From the NCBI RefSeq assembly GCF_020026895.1, contig NZ_JAINZW010000002.1, forward strand, positions 248,001 to 312,000: DNA of 64,000 nucleotides, written 5' to 3'. The notes under the pieces are model-generated. The model saw only the letters and a list, made by a program, of their open reading frames with translations. It made no database searches and was not told where the DNA came from. Origin of the DNA: Novilysobacter selenitireducens. Its GTDB lineage: Bacteria > Pseudomonadota > Gammaproteobacteria > Xanthomonadales > Xanthomonadaceae. How positions within the stretch are numbered: position 1 is the stretch's first letter; each line of letters begins with the position of its first letter. Shown piece by piece: positions 18,194 through 27,628 of the stretch. The translations under genes and the position numbers were made by a program.

Positions 18194-19231
18194 CTACGGG
18201 TCGATCCGCAGCACTTCGCCGGTCAGCAGCGACACGCCCTGGTTGCTGACGTACAGCTCGCCGCTATCGCCGGCCAGGATCGAGGTCGGCCGGGTCAGCC
18301 CGCCGACCACCACGCTGCGCGTGCCGTTGGGCGCGACTTTCACCACCTGCCCGGGGCCGCCGAAGAACACCGGCCCGGTGGCATGCTCCAGCACGTACAG
18401 GCTGCCGTCGGGCCCGAAGTCCAGGTCGATGATGGTCTTGAAGCCGGCGTGGAACACCGTCGGTGCCTCGCCGGGCACGACGCGGTACACCCGTGCATCG
18501 CCCGCGGGGAATGGCGCTCCCGTGAGCTCGCCCACGTAGAACGCGCCGTCGGGGCCCTGGACCACCGAGGTCGGCACCGCGTCGTTCATGGCGCTGGGGC
18601 GGGAGCGGAACGAAGCGATCGTAGACACCGCGCCGTCGCCGGCCACGCGCAGCAGGGCATTGGCGCCGGCATCGGCGATCCAGCGTTCGCGCTGGCCGGC
18701 GAGCAGGCCATAGGGGTTGCTGTCGATGGGGCCGCCTGCGGGGTTGCTGGCGGATTCGTGCGCGGAAACGTCGGTCACGATGCGCCACGGCAGCCGGCCG
18801 GGTACGTAGAGCAGCGTGCCGAAGTTGGCGCCGACCGGCCCGAACAGCTCGCGTTCCGCAGGGTTTCCGCCGAACCCGACGGTGATGTACATGCGGCCGG
18901 GCCCGGCGAACCCGACGTCATGCGGACCGGTCACCTCGGTATAGCCGGCGTCGCTGTAGGACGGCAGGCCGGTGACGACGCGGTTTTGTTCGCCATCCAG
19001 CAGGCGCGTCACGGCGCCCGAGGGTCCGTAGCAGCGGGGCAGGCCACGCAGGACGGCGCACGGACCCGCGCCGCCGCGTCCGGCCTCGACGACATACAGG
19101 CCGCCGTCGGGCCCGAATGCCAGTCCACGCGGGTTGTCCAGGTTCGACATCACCTGCGTGACCGTGGCGGCCCCGGCAGGTTGGAACAGCAGTCCAAGCA
19201 GGCATGACGCCAGCACAGCGAACGTCTTCAT
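18194..19231 (-). CDS. Exported ScyD/ScyE-like beta-propeller protein
   Basis: 345 residues with signal peptide (MKTFAVLASCLLGLLFQPAGAA). The rest is a series of NHL/SMP-like propeller blades recognised by repeated phrases: NPRGLAFGPDGGLYVVEAG, GPHDVGFAGPGRMYITVG, TSVVQGPDGAFYVGELTG and IDLDFGPDGSLYVLEHA. This is the ScyD/ScyE family layout, found in cyanobacterial scytonemin clusters but also widely elsewhere with unknown function. The start follows CTGGAGATCGACC. It probably acts outside the cytoplasm, with no catalytic motif that I can read. It faces the M13 peptidase gene and is divergent from the HDOD gene. Confidence 0.78.
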   Translation of the reverse strand: MKTFAVLASCLLGLLFQPAGAATVTQVMSNLDNPRGLAFGPDGGLYVVEAGRGGAGPCAVLRGLPRCYGPSGAVTRLLDGEQNRVVTGLPSYSDAGYTEVTGPHDVGFAGPGRMYITVGFGGNPAERELFGPVGANFGTLLYVPGRLPWRIVTDVSAHESASNPAGGPIDSNPYGLLAGQRERWIADAGANALLRVAGDGAVSTIASFRSRPSAMNDAVPTSVVQGPDGAFYVGELTGAPFPAGDARVYRVVPGEAPTVFHAGFKTIIDLDFGPDGSLYVLEHATGPVFFGGPGQVVKVAPNGTRSVVVGGLTRPTSILAGDSGELYVSNQGVSLLTGEVLRIDP

Positions 19232-19467
19232 GGTCGATCTCCAGGTTGGGGGCGGGAGGCGCACCGTCCCCGTGCCTGCACGCGCGCGCCACCCGTGCGA
19301 ACGGCGTTGGACGTCGGACAAGGACAGGGCCGGGAGCGGTGCTGACGAACGGCACGACGCTCGTCCCGCGAACCCGCGTTGCGCGCGCGGAGGTTGGCCG
19401 GACGGACACCGGCAGAGGGGCCGCGCTGCGGCTACCATGGCGTCCTCGCTGGGGGGCGCAGGTCGGC

Positions 19468-20571
19468 ATGTCGATACTGATGGTGGTGCTTTCGGTGCTG
19501 GCCGTGGGGACGGCTGGCGTGGTCCTCGTACAACGCCGGGCCGCGGCGCGTGCCGCCGTGGCTCGACGCGTTACCCGCGGTGCGGGTCCGCGCCCGTCGC
19601 CGGCCGCCGCCGCGCAGCCGTTGGCGCCCCTCGCAGAGGGCGAGCGTGACGGAGGCAGTGATATCCACGCACGCCTTGCGGCGCTGATGTTCCAGCGCGA
19701 TGCGCTGCCGGCCACGGCGCCCACGCCTGCCGGGCTGGCCATCAACGACGCTGCGCGCCGGGTGCTGGAGCGGGTGGAGTCGCAACCGCGCTACATGCCG
19801 CGCCGTCCGCAGGTGTTGCCGCAGCTGATGCGTGCGGTCAACGACCCGGATGCATCGGGGCGGGCGATCGCCGGCATCATCCAGCGCGACCCGGCGCTGG
19901 CCGGCAACCTCCTCCGCATCGCCAACAGCGCGTTCTACCGCGTACAGGCCAAGCCGGTGGAAAGCCTGGAGCGCGCCGTCGCGCTGGTGGGCACGGACGG
20001 CCTGAGGCAGATCGTCGCGAGCGCACTCGTGCAACCGGTGGGCGGCGTTGGTGGCGGCACTTTCGGCACGGCCATGGGCGTGGCGTGGGACGAGACGCAA
20101 CTGGCGGCCCTGGCCACGGCGGAGTTCGCCCGGAGGCGTGGCGAGGACGCGTTTGCCGCGCACCTGCTGGCGCTGCTGTTTGGACTGGGTGGAACGGTGG
20201 TGCTGCAGGTGCTGCGCGACCAGTACGCGCGGCACCCGGGCCAGGCCGTAGACGTGGCTGCGAGCGTCGAGTTGCTGCAGGCGGAGACGGCTGCCACGGC
20301 CCGTCGCATCGCCAAGGCGTGGCAGCTCACCGAACGCATGGACCTGGCCCTGGCGGAACAGCAGGCCGCCACGGGCACGGAGGACCGGGAGCCGGCGCGC
20401 GACACGCAGTCACCGCTGGGCAACGCGCTCGAGCTGGGACGCCGGGCTGGCGCGCTGGCCATGCTGGTACGCGCGGACCGCATGACGCTGGAGGACGCGC
20501 AGGCCACGCTCGGTGGCGCGGGCGAGTCGGACGCGGCGCTACTGGGCCGGCTGACCCGGGAAGCCGCCTGA
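19468..20571 (+). CDS. Membrane-anchored HDOD-domain protein
   Basis: 367 residues. An N-terminal hydrophobic helix (MSILMVVLSVLAVGTAGVVL) anchors the protein; a low-complexity Ala/Pro linker follows, then an HDOD domain at about residues 95-300. Typical HDOD phrases are MRAVNDPDASGRAIAGIIQRD, LAGNLLRIANSAFYR and ERAVALVGTDGLRQIV. HDOD proteins lack the catalytic HD pair and act as signalling scaffolds, often next to c-di-GMP or chemotaxis genes. The anchor is unusual, since many HDOD proteins are soluble. The ATG at 19468 has only a weak ribosome site (GGGGGGCGCAGGTCGGC). Confidence 0.8.
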   Translation: MSILMVVLSVLAVGTAGVVLVQRRAAARAAVARRVTRGAGPRPSPAAAAQPLAPLAEGERDGGSDIHARLAALMFQRDALPATAPTPAGLAINDAARRVLERVESQPRYMPRRPQVLPQLMRAVNDPDASGRAIAGIIQRDPALAGNLLRIANSAFYRVQAKPVESLERAVALVGTDGLRQIVASALVQPVGGVGGGTFGTAMGVAWDETQLAALATAEFARRRGEDAFAAHLLALLFGLGGTVVLQVLRDQYARHPGQAVDVAASVELLQAETAATARRIAKAWQLTERMDLALAEQQAATGTEDREPARDTQSPLGNALELGRRAGALAMLVRADRMTLEDAQATLGGAGESDAALLGRLTREAA

Positions 20572-20604
20572 CGGAGCACCCGGCGGCTCGCGGGGCTACC
20601 GCGG

Positions 20605-21666
20605 TCACTCGCGCGGCGCGGTCGGGTCCAGCAGGTTGGCATCCCCCGCGTGCGTCGGCTCGAGGTCGATCTGTTGCTCGATGTCCCGCCGCGCCCGGGT
20701 CCGCTGGGCTTCGTCGGCTGGAGCCACATCCGGCACGGGAGCAGGCGGCGCCGCGTCCGCCGACCGCACCACCGCGTCGCCGGCAGCGCGCGTCTTGGCG
20801 GAACGCGGCTCGCTCAGTTGGACGCGATAGATCGGTTCGGGCAAGTCCATGCCGGCATGTTCCAGCGCGAGCTTCACCGCGCGGATCGCCTCGCTCTTGA
20901 CTTGCGCGAAGTCGTGCGACCGCTGGTCCACCCAGCCCTGGTAACGCACCCGCACGTCGGAATCGCCCAGCGTGGTGATGAACGCGCGCGGCGCGGGTTC
21001 GTCGACGACGCCTTCGACCGCTGCCATCTTCGAGACACCGATGTCCTGCGCGCGCACCAGGTCCTCGTGGACGCCGATGCCGACCTCGAACTCGAACCGG
21101 CGCGAGGGGTTGCGCGTGTAGTTGAGGATCACCCCGCGGAACACCAGGGCATTGGGCAGCCGCAGGTGGTTGCCTTCCAGCGTCATCAGGACGGTGGCGC
21201 GCGAGGTCAGCTTGACCACCAGGCCCTCGTGGCCCTCGATCACCACGTGGTCGCGGGGTGCGAACGGCTGGCGCAGGCTCAGCAGGATGCCGGCCAGGTA
21301 GTTCTCCAGGATGTCCTTGAAGGCGAAGCCGATCGCGACGCCCAGTACGCCGGCGGTGCCGAGCACAGCGCCGACCAAGGCGGTGGCGTCCAGTAGCTCC
21401 AGCGCCAGCACCACGCCGACCAGCAGTACCGCCCAGCGCACGGTGGTCCTGGCCAGTTCCCGCATGAACGGGTTATGCCGCGAGATGCGCCCCAGCAACG
21501 CCCGGCGCGACAGCCAGCCGCCGAACAGCCAGGCCACGACCACGAGGGCGATGGCCAGCGCCAGCAGCGGCAATGCGGCTGCAAGGCTGTAGGCCTCCTC
21601 ATACAGGCGCTCTGTCACGGGCTGCAGGTCCAATCGCGGTGTGGGTCTGGCCAATCGGTCCTCCAT
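20605..21666 (-). CDS. MscS-type small-conductance mechanosensitive channel
   Basis: 353 residues. Three hydrophobic segments occupy residues 25-130, the last being the pore helix (VGAVLGTAGVLGVAIGFAFKDILENYLAGILL), which carries the MscS Gly/Ala packing pattern. The beta domain follows with QPFAPRDHVVIEGHEGLV and LEGNHLRLPNALVFRGVILNYTRNPSRR. A cytoplasmic alpha/beta domain comes next, then a low-complexity Ala/Pro/Asp tail. The channel releases solutes on osmotic down-shock. The start is the ATG of MEDRLARPTPRLD. It converges with the HDOD gene. Confidence 0.9.
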   Translation of the reverse strand: MEDRLARPTPRLDLQPVTERLYEEAYSLAAALPLLALAIALVVVAWLFGGWLSRRALLGRISRHNPFMRELARTTVRWAVLLVGVVLALELLDATALVGAVLGTAGVLGVAIGFAFKDILENYLAGILLSLRQPFAPRDHVVIEGHEGLVVKLTSRATVLMTLEGNHLRLPNALVFRGVILNYTRNPSRRFEFEVGIGVHEDLVRAQDIGVSKMAAVEGVVDEPAPRAFITTLGDSDVRVRYQGWVDQRSHDFAQVKSEAIRAVKLALEHAGMDLPEPIYRVQLSEPRSAKTRAAGDAVVRSADAAPPAPVPDVAPADEAQRTRARRDIEQQIDLEPTHAGDANLLDPTAPRE

Positions 21667-21817
21667 GGCTGGGCGCCGTGCCACCCGGTGCACAAGCGAA
21701 GGCCGCCACGGTGCCCTGAGCACTGTGCACGCCGGGTGGCGGCGGCCGCTGGCTGAACGGCTCAGGATGCGCGCCCGCCTGAGCGGCAATGCTCACCGGC
21801 TATTGATGCCCGCCACC

Positions 21818-21823
21818 TATGAT
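21818..21823 (+). promoter_or_regulatory. Possible -10 element of the GAF-GGDEF gene
   Basis: TATGAT matches five of six bases of the -10 consensus and lies 30 bases upstream of the ATG at 21854, which would give a leader of roughly 23 bases. No convincing -35 hexamer is present at 16-18 bases upstream. Confidence 0.3.
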
Positions 21824-21853
21824 GGCGGTCGTTTCGAATGGGCAGGCAGTCAC

Positions 21854-22999
21854 ATGGGTTCGGTACCGGCGTCCGGCGCGGCGCCCCGCATGCAACCCTG
21901 GACGTCGGCCGCCCACGGCAGGAGCGAGTACCTGCGCCTGAGGAACGTCGTCGATGCACTGGTGCGCATCGCCGAGCACTCGGGCGACACCGGGCCGTTC
22001 CTCGACGAGGCGACCGCCACGGTCATGGAGTTGACCCGTGCGACGGGCGCGGTGGTGCTGACTTCCGCGCGCGGTGGCCTGCAGGTGCGCTCCGCACGCG
22101 GCCAGATGAAGCACATCGAGCCGGCCGCCTTCGATGCGGGCCACACGCTGGCGCCTGCATGCCTGCGCTCGCACGAGGCGATGCACAGCAACAACGTCGA
22201 GGGCGACGACCGGGTACGCGTGCGGATCCGCAAGGGGCGGGCGATCCGCTCGCTCATCTGCACGCCCTTGCGCTATGGCGACGACGTGCTGGGCGTGCCG
22301 GAGGTCTGTTCGAGCGTCGTCCATGCCTTCGACGATATCGACGCGCAGGCGGTGGCGCTGATCGGCAATGCGTTGGGCGGTGCACTGGGGCGCCAGCTGG
22401 AACTCGACGAGAAGGCGCGGCTGCTGGCACGGCTGGAGGCCGCACTGCAGACCACGCGTGCCCAGGCGCGCCAGTACCAGGATGCGGCGCTGTGCGACGC
22501 GCTGACCGGCCTGCCCAACCGCGCGCATTTCCTGCAGCGGTTACGCGAGATGTGCGAGCGCGACGACCTCGCCGACCCGTTCGCGGTGATGTTCCTTGAC
22601 CTGGACGGGTTCAAGCAGATCAACGACCGCCACGGCCATGCCACTGGCGACGCGGTGCTGCGCGAGGTTGCCAACGACCTGGGTACGCGGCTTCGCGAAG
22701 GCGACTTCATCGCACGGCTGGGCGGCGACGAGTTCGTGGTGTTGGCCCCCGGCATCCGCGAGGGCACGCGGAACGTGGCGTCGATCGCCGATGACCTGCA
22801 GCAGGCGTTGGCGCGGACACGCCCCGTCGAAGGCGTCTGCCTCGGCATCCACGCCAGCATCGGATGGGTACTGCATACCCCCGGATCGAGTGCGTCCTCG
22901 CTGCTGGCCCGCGCGGACGCTGCGATGTACGCGCACAAGAAGCGTCGTCGCACGGGCGGAGAGTCGCGGGCTCCCGGAGCCTGCGTCGTAGACACGTGA
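21854..22999 (+). CDS. GAF-GGDEF diguanylate cyclase
   Basis: 381 residues, soluble. Residues 25-200 form a GAF-type sensor (VVDALVRIAEHSGDTGPFLDEA, IRSLICTPLRYGDDVLGV), followed by a coiled linker and DALTGLPNRAHFL. The active loop is GGDEF at 290-294 with I-site REGD five residues earlier. The enzyme should be active and product-inhibited. The start at 21854 is in keeping with the -10-like TATGAT at 21818. A second ATG at MQPWTSAAHG is possible. It is followed, after 142 bases, by the chemoreceptor gene. Confidence 0.87.
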   Translation: MGSVPASGAAPRMQPWTSAAHGRSEYLRLRNVVDALVRIAEHSGDTGPFLDEATATVMELTRATGAVVLTSARGGLQVRSARGQMKHIEPAAFDAGHTLAPACLRSHEAMHSNNVEGDDRVRVRIRKGRAIRSLICTPLRYGDDVLGVPEVCSSVVHAFDDIDAQAVALIGNALGGALGRQLELDEKARLLARLEAALQTTRAQARQYQDAALCDALTGLPNRAHFLQRLREMCERDDLADPFAVMFLDLDGFKQINDRHGHATGDAVLREVANDLGTRLREGDFIARLGGDEFVVLAPGIREGTRNVASIADDLQQALARTRPVEGVCLGIHASIGWVLHTPGSSASSLLARADAAMYAHKKRRRTGGESRAPGACVVDT

Positions 23000-23085
23000 A
23001 AAACCGCGTCGCGGATGCACGTCGAATCACGATTGATTGTTCCAGCCATGGAGCCGTGATCCCTCTCCAGTGATCTGAATGCGCA

Positions 23086-23093
23086 GCCGATAC
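23086..23093 (+). promoter_or_regulatory. Half-match to a flagellar sigma-28 promoter
   Basis: GCCGATAC matches seven of eight bases of the -10 consensus GCCGATAA used by FliA-type sigma factors, 49 bases before a chemoreceptor start, where such promoters are common. The expected TAAA about 15 bases upstream is not present, so the call is tentative. Confidence 0.3.
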
Positions 23094-23141
23094 CGTCATG
23101 GACGGGCACCCAGGTGCCGAACCACGGCTATCGGATCCTCC

Positions 23142-25274
23142 ATGCGCATCGACACCCTCACCATCGGCCAGCGCCTTGCGCTCGGCTTCGGCCTTGTCCT
23201 GGTCCTGATCCTTGCCCTGACCGGCATCGGCATCCACCGCGTCCTGCGCATCGACGACGGCCTGTCGACGATCAACCAAGTCAACAGCGTCAAGCAGCGT
23301 TACGCGATCAACTTCCGCGGCAGCGTCCATGACCGCGCCATTGCGCTTCGCGACGTGGTCCTGTCCGAGGATCCGGCGGTGGTCGAGGAGGCCAACGCGA
23401 TGATCGACCGGTTGACCGCGGACTATGCGCAGTCGGCCGCGCCGCTGGAGGCGATGGTGGCCGACCCCGCCACCGGCGATGCCGAAGAGGCCGCGATGCT
23501 GGCCGCCATCCAGGAGGTGGAGTCGCGCACGCTGCCACTGATCGAGCGGACGCGCGCCCTGCGCGAGGCGGGTGCGCTGGCTGAAGCCCGTGCGCTGGTA
23601 TTGGGCGAGGCGGCACCAGCGTTCACGACATGGCTGGCGCGCATCAATGCGCTGATCGACCTGGAGGAGGCCAAGAACGCCCGCGAGGCGGAGGCCGCCG
23701 CTGCCACCGCGAACGGGTTCGCCGCGCTGATGCTGGTCCTGTCGGTGCTGGCACTGGTCATCGGTGCGGGCGTCGCCTGGCTGATCACCCGCAGCGTCAT
23801 CGTCCCGCTTCGACAGGCACTGGACGTGGCCGAGCGCGTGGGTGCGGGCGACCTGGGTAGCGAGATCCGCGTCACCGGCAAGGACGAGGCCGGGCAGCTG
23901 CTGGCCGCGATGGGCCGGATGCAGCAGCAGCTGGTCGCGTTCTCGCAGGGCCAGCGCGAAATCGCCGAGCGCCATGAGGCCGGCGAGATCAGCTTCCGGA
24001 TGGACGCGGCCGCGTATCCGGGCGTCTACGGCACGATGGCCACGGACATCAACGAGCTGGTGGCGGCGCACATCGCGGTGAAGATGCGCATGGCCGAGCT
24101 GGTCGCGCGCTACGCGATCGGCGACTTCACCGAGGACATGCCCCGCCTGCCGGGCGAGAAGGCGCGCCTCACCGTCATCATGGACACCGCCAAGGGCAAC
24201 CTCACGCTCATCAGCGGCGAGATCAAGCGCCTGTCGGCGGCGGCCGCGGCAGGCGACTTCAGCGCGCGGGGCGACGCGGGGCGGTTCGAGTTCGGCTTCC
24301 GCGCCATGGTCGACGACCTCAACCGCCTCATGTCCACGGCCGATGCCAACCTGGCGCAGATATCGACCGTGTTCGACGCGTTCGCGCGCGGCGACCTCAC
24401 CGCACGCATGACCGGCGACCATCCGGGCGTGTTCGGCCGGATCCGCGACGACGCGACCGGCACCGGCCAGCGCCTGACGGAGATCGTGCGCGGCATCCAG
24501 TCGGCCGTGGCATCGATCCACCTGGCGGCATCGGAGATCGCCTCGGGCAACGCCGACCTGTCGCGCCGCACCGAGCAGCAGGCCGCCAGCCTGGAGGAAA
24601 CCTCCGCATTGATGGACGAGTTGACCTCCAAGGTGCGCCGCAATGCCGAGCACGCCGGCCAGGCCAACGCGCTGGTGCGCGATGCGGGCGAAGCCGCGGC
24701 GGCCGGTGGCCGCGTCGTCGAGGAGGTCGTGGCGACCATGGGCGCGATCAGCGAGTCTTCGCGGCGGATCGCCGACATCATCGGCGTGATCGACGGGATC
24801 GCCTTCCAGACCAACATCCTCGCGCTGAATGCGGCGGTGGAAGCGGCCCGTGCCGGCGACCAGGGGCGCGGGTTCGCGGTGGTGGCCGCCGAAGTGCGGA
24901 GCCTGGCCCAGCGATCGGCGGGTGCGGCCAAGGACATCAAGTCGCTCATCAGCGGTTCGGTCGAGAACGTCGAGGCGGGCGCGGACCGGGTCGCGCGCGC
25001 GGGCGAGGCGATGGGCCAGATCGTCGGCGCGGTACGCGAGGTGACCGACATCATGGCCGGCATCACCAGCGCGTCGTCGGAGCAGCGCAGCGATATCGAG
25101 CAGGTTGGCCAGACGGTGGTCCAGCTCGACCACGTCACGCAGCAGAACGCCGCCCTTGTCGAAGAAGCGAGCGCCGCGGCCCGCGGCCTGCAGGACCAGG
25201 CGTCAGGTCTGGCCGATGCGGTGGCGGTGTTCAAGGTGGCGGCGACACCGCGCCCGCTGCGTTCGGCGGCCTGA
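23142..25274 (+). CDS. Methyl-accepting chemotaxis protein with poly-HAMP array
   Basis: 710 residues. A transmembrane helix at about 10-32, a periplasmic helical sensor to about 204, and a second helix at about 205-228 are followed by a canonical HAMP ([20 protein letters not shown]). GD/GE-(L,I,F) HAMP-like turns recur at residues 236, 281, 327, 371 and 417, that is every 44-46 residues, so four further HAMP-like units are stacked before the signalling domain. The hairpin tip [19 protein letters not shown] starts at residue 550. It signals to CheA/CheW, which are not encoded in this window. The start is the ATG of [12 protein letters not shown]. Confidence 0.93.
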   Translation: MRIDTLTIGQRLALGFGLVLVLILALTGIGIHRVLRIDDGLSTINQVNSVKQRYAINFRGSVHDRAIALRDVVLSEDPAVVEEANAMIDRLTADYAQSAAPLEAMVADPATGDAEEAAMLAAIQEVESRTLPLIERTRALREAGALAEARALVLGEAAPAFTTWLARINALIDLEEAKNAREAEAAAATANGFAALMLVLSVLALVIGAGVAWLITRSVIVPLRQALDVAERVGAGDLGSEIRVTGKDEAGQLLAAMGRMQQQLVAFSQGQREIAERHEAGEISFRMDAAAYPGVYGTMATDINELVAAHIAVKMRMAELVARYAIGDFTEDMPRLPGEKARLTVIMDTAKGNLTLISGEIKRLSAAAAAGDFSARGDAGRFEFGFRAMVDDLNRLMSTADANLAQISTVFDAFARGDLTARMTGDHPGVFGRIRDDATGTGQRLTEIVRGIQSAVASIHLAASEIASGNADLSRRTEQQAASLEETSALMDELTSKVRRNAEHAGQANALVRDAGEAAAAGGRVVEEVVATMGAISESSRRIADIIGVIDGIAFQTNILALNAAVEAARAGDQGRGFAVVAAEVRSLAQRSAGAAKDIKSLISGSVENVEAGADRVARAGEAMGQIVGAVREVTDIMAGITSASSEQRSDIEQVGQTVVQLDHVTQQNAALVEEASAAARGLQDQASGLADAVAVFKVAATPRPLRSAA

Positions 25275-25299
25275 GCCCCGAACTGCCTGGCACCGGGGC
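25275..25299. terminator. Weak stem-loop between convergent genes
   Basis: GCCCCG (25275-25280) pairs with CGGGGC (25294-25299) over a 13-base loop in the 26-base gap between the chemoreceptor and DUF4105 genes. It has no T run. It could help end transcription from either side, but the stem is short for this GC content. Confidence 0.3.
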
Positions 25300-25300
25300 G

Positions 25301-27151
25301 TCACCGCGCGCGGCCGAGCTCCATGCCGCCCGCGTCGCGGTGCAATTGCCGAAGGCGTCGGCCGAGCGCCTCCAGGTTGTCGCGGGTGGCATCGAGCGCG
25401 AGACGCCGCGATTCCGGCAGTGCGTCGCGCGCCGCCTGACGCAGCCGCGCGTCCTGCTGGCGCCATTGTCGGGCCTGCTCGTTGGCGCGTCGCTGGATCG
25501 CCTCGCGCTCGGCCTGCTGCGGCAGGCCATAGCCGTCGGGCGCCATGGCGGCCGGCCTCGAGAATGCGGCATCCACCTGCATCGCCACCTGCAGCGCGTC
25601 GCGCATGTCCGCGACGTTTTCGTCGTGGCGGCTGCGCTTGAACATCCGTCGTTTCAACACGTCGCGCGCGAGCAGTTCCTGCTGGCGTAGCGACGCCTGT
25701 TCCAGCACCAGCAGCGCGGCGGCGGCGCGCAGGTCTGCCCGTTCGATCCACGGCGCGCGCTGCGCGGGCGGCAGGGCGAACCAGTCCTCCACCCGCTCCA
25801 ACGGCAGTGGCATCCGGGCGGCGGCTGCGTCCAGCATCGCCTGGTAGTGCGTGTCCTGCGACGGAAAGTAATGGCCGCGGCGGATGGCCGTGTCGGGGTC
25901 ATCGAGCACGGAGGCGTCCGCGATGCCGGCGCCCTGCAGGCGTCGCAGCAGCCCGGTGGGCGTGATGCTGGACAGGCCGTTGCCCGCCAGGCGCGGCACG
26001 CCGTCGTGCAGCAGCTTGAAGGTCTCAGCCGCGCAGTTGTTGCTGACGAAGTAGTAGTCGCCTTCGTAGCTCCAGTGCAACTGCGCGGCGCGCTCGAGCA
26101 GGCCCCGGATCTCGGCGGCATCCAGCGCCAGCGGGATCGACTGCAGCCCGCGCAGCTCGACGGCCGTGTACTCCTCGACTACCTGAGACAGCGGCAGTAC
26201 GAACAGGCGCGACGGGTAGCCGCCGGTCAGCCCGCGCCAGCTGGAGATCTGCACGTCGTCGACGAACGCGCGGAACGAGAGGACACGGTGATGGTCCAGA
26301 TCGAGGCGGCAGTCCGGGCCCGGCTCGCGCCCCGGGGCGCACACAACCAGCCGCAGCATGCTGTGGCCCCAGCGGCTCATCGGGCGGCTGTTGGCTTCGG
26401 CCAGCAGGTAGTCGACCGCATGCACGCGGGCCGGGTCGAGTTGCAGCAGCGGTCCGGCGGCGTCGGCGTCGGGGGCCATGGCCGCGCCGGTGTCGAGGTA
26501 CGGCAGACCGGGCGTGCATGGGCCACCCGCGTCCGTCATGCCGAAATGTGCGGCGAAGTAGCGGTGCAGGGCGGGCCGCCGGCAGGCGTACGACGGGTCA
26601 AGCAGCAGGTGTTCAAGGTTGACCGCGACGAACTCGGCCGGGTCGGTCAACTCGTACGGGTCCGGGCTGCGGTCCCGCATCGGGTTCTCGTCGATGCGTC
26701 CCGGGCCGAGCGCGCGCACCTGCCAGCCTGCGAGGTCCAGCAGGCGCGGGTCGCGAGACAGGGCGCGGCCGCTGGCGCGATCGTAGAGGTGGGCGAGCTC
26801 GTGGATCAGCGCGGCGCGCGCAGCAGTGCGACCCGCGTCGTCGTCCGCCGAGGTGCCCATCCAGCCGGCCAGCAGCGATGCCTGCAGCCGGATGCCTCCG
26901 GCGAATGCGCGCCCGTGCACGTGCGCGGGCAGCTCCTCCCATCGCACCTGGACGGAGTCTTCGAGGCGCTCGCGCCAGCGCGCGGGCAGCCGCGCGTCCA
27001 CGTCATCGAGCAATGCCTGGCTTGCCGCCGCCTCTTGCGGGGTCAGGCCGTCGTGTCCACCGACCAGCTCGAGCGCCGCACCGGTGGCGGGCAGAGCCGC
27101 CAGCAGGGCGGCCGCGGCCAGCGCCCGCGCATGCAGGCGCAGCCCGGTCAC
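25301..27151 (-). CDS. DUF4105-containing exported protein
   Basis: 616 residues. It begins with a signal-like segment (MTGLRLHARALAAAALLAALPATGAALE, the first residue from GTG). A metallopeptidase-like segment AALIHELAHLYDRASG (HExxH) occurs near residue 115, and the DUF4105 region in the middle is marked by SMLRLVVCAP, DDVQISSWRGLTGGYPSRLF and YYFVSNNCAAETFKLL. The C-terminal 150 residues are charged and helical. DUF4105 has a papain-like NC/H pattern in its NNCAAET block, but activity is unproven. The GTG start overlaps the stop of the upstream DUF2388 gene as GTGA, indicating translational coupling. Confidence 0.82.
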   Translation of the reverse strand: MTGLRLHARALAAAALLAALPATGAALELVGGHDGLTPQEAAASQALLDDVDARLPARWRERLEDSVQVRWEELPAHVHGRAFAGGIRLQASLLAGWMGTSADDDAGRTAARAALIHELAHLYDRASGRALSRDPRLLDLAGWQVRALGPGRIDENPMRDRSPDPYELTDPAEFVAVNLEHLLLDPSYACRRPALHRYFAAHFGMTDAGGPCTPGLPYLDTGAAMAPDADAAGPLLQLDPARVHAVDYLLAEANSRPMSRWGHSMLRLVVCAPGREPGPDCRLDLDHHRVLSFRAFVDDVQISSWRGLTGGYPSRLFVLPLSQVVEEYTAVELRGLQSIPLALDAAEIRGLLERAAQLHWSYEGDYYFVSNNCAAETFKLLHDGVPRLAGNGLSSITPTGLLRRLQGAGIADASVLDDPDTAIRRGHYFPSQDTHYQAMLDAAAARMPLPLERVEDWFALPPAQRAPWIERADLRAAAALLVLEQASLRQQELLARDVLKRRMFKRSRHDENVADMRDALQVAMQVDAAFSRPAAMAPDGYGLPQQAEREAIQRRANEQARQWRQQDARLRQAARDALPESRRLALDATRDNLEALGRRLRQLHRDAGGMELGRAR

Positions 27152-27465
27152 AGTGCCAGGATGGCCCGCGCCAGTTGCAGGTCGTCGGCGTCCTGCGCGT
27201 CCTCGCGCGTTTCGCGCAGGTGGCGCAGCGCGGCTTCCAGGCGCGCGCCACGGATGGCGCCATCGGTGGCGACGAAGCGCGCGGCGTCGTCGCGCGCCTG
27301 CACCACGACCTTGTCGTCCCCCGAGGTGCTGCCCGAAGACGCCGAGGACCCGGCGGCGGACGATCCGGCGGAACTGCCGGCAAAGCTCGACGCCAGTGCC
27401 GACGTGGCGGGCATGGCGAACAGGGCGAGGGCGAGCAGGGCGGGCAGGCGGGGGGCGCGGATCAT
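27148..27465 (-). CDS. DUF2388 family exported small protein
   Basis: 105 residues. A signal peptide (MIRAPRLPALLALALFAMPATSALA) is followed by a Ser/Gly-rich stretch and then the DUF2388 core DDKVVVQARDDAARFVATDG and IRGARLEAALRHLRET. The family is small, periplasmic and of unknown function, and is seen mainly in pseudomonads and relatives, commonly beside a DUF4105 gene as here. The stop codon overlaps the next gene's GTG start. The start is the ATG before the signal peptide. Confidence 0.85.
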   Translation of the reverse strand: MIRAPRLPALLALALFAMPATSALASSFAGSSAGSSAAGSSASSGSTSGDDKVVVQARDDAARFVATDGAIRGARLEAALRHLRETREDAQDADDLQLARAILAL

Positions 27466-27628
27466 GGCGGAGTCTCGTTCGATGGGGCGGCGGGTGCCGT
27501 ACAGGCGGGGAAGGGTACCGGCCCGTCGTCGCGTCGTCCCTGAACATGCGCACGGAACCCGACGTTCGCGTCCCGACCACTCCCAGGCCGATAGTGTCCC
27601 GGTCGGTAAACCACGACCGGAGGCCGGC

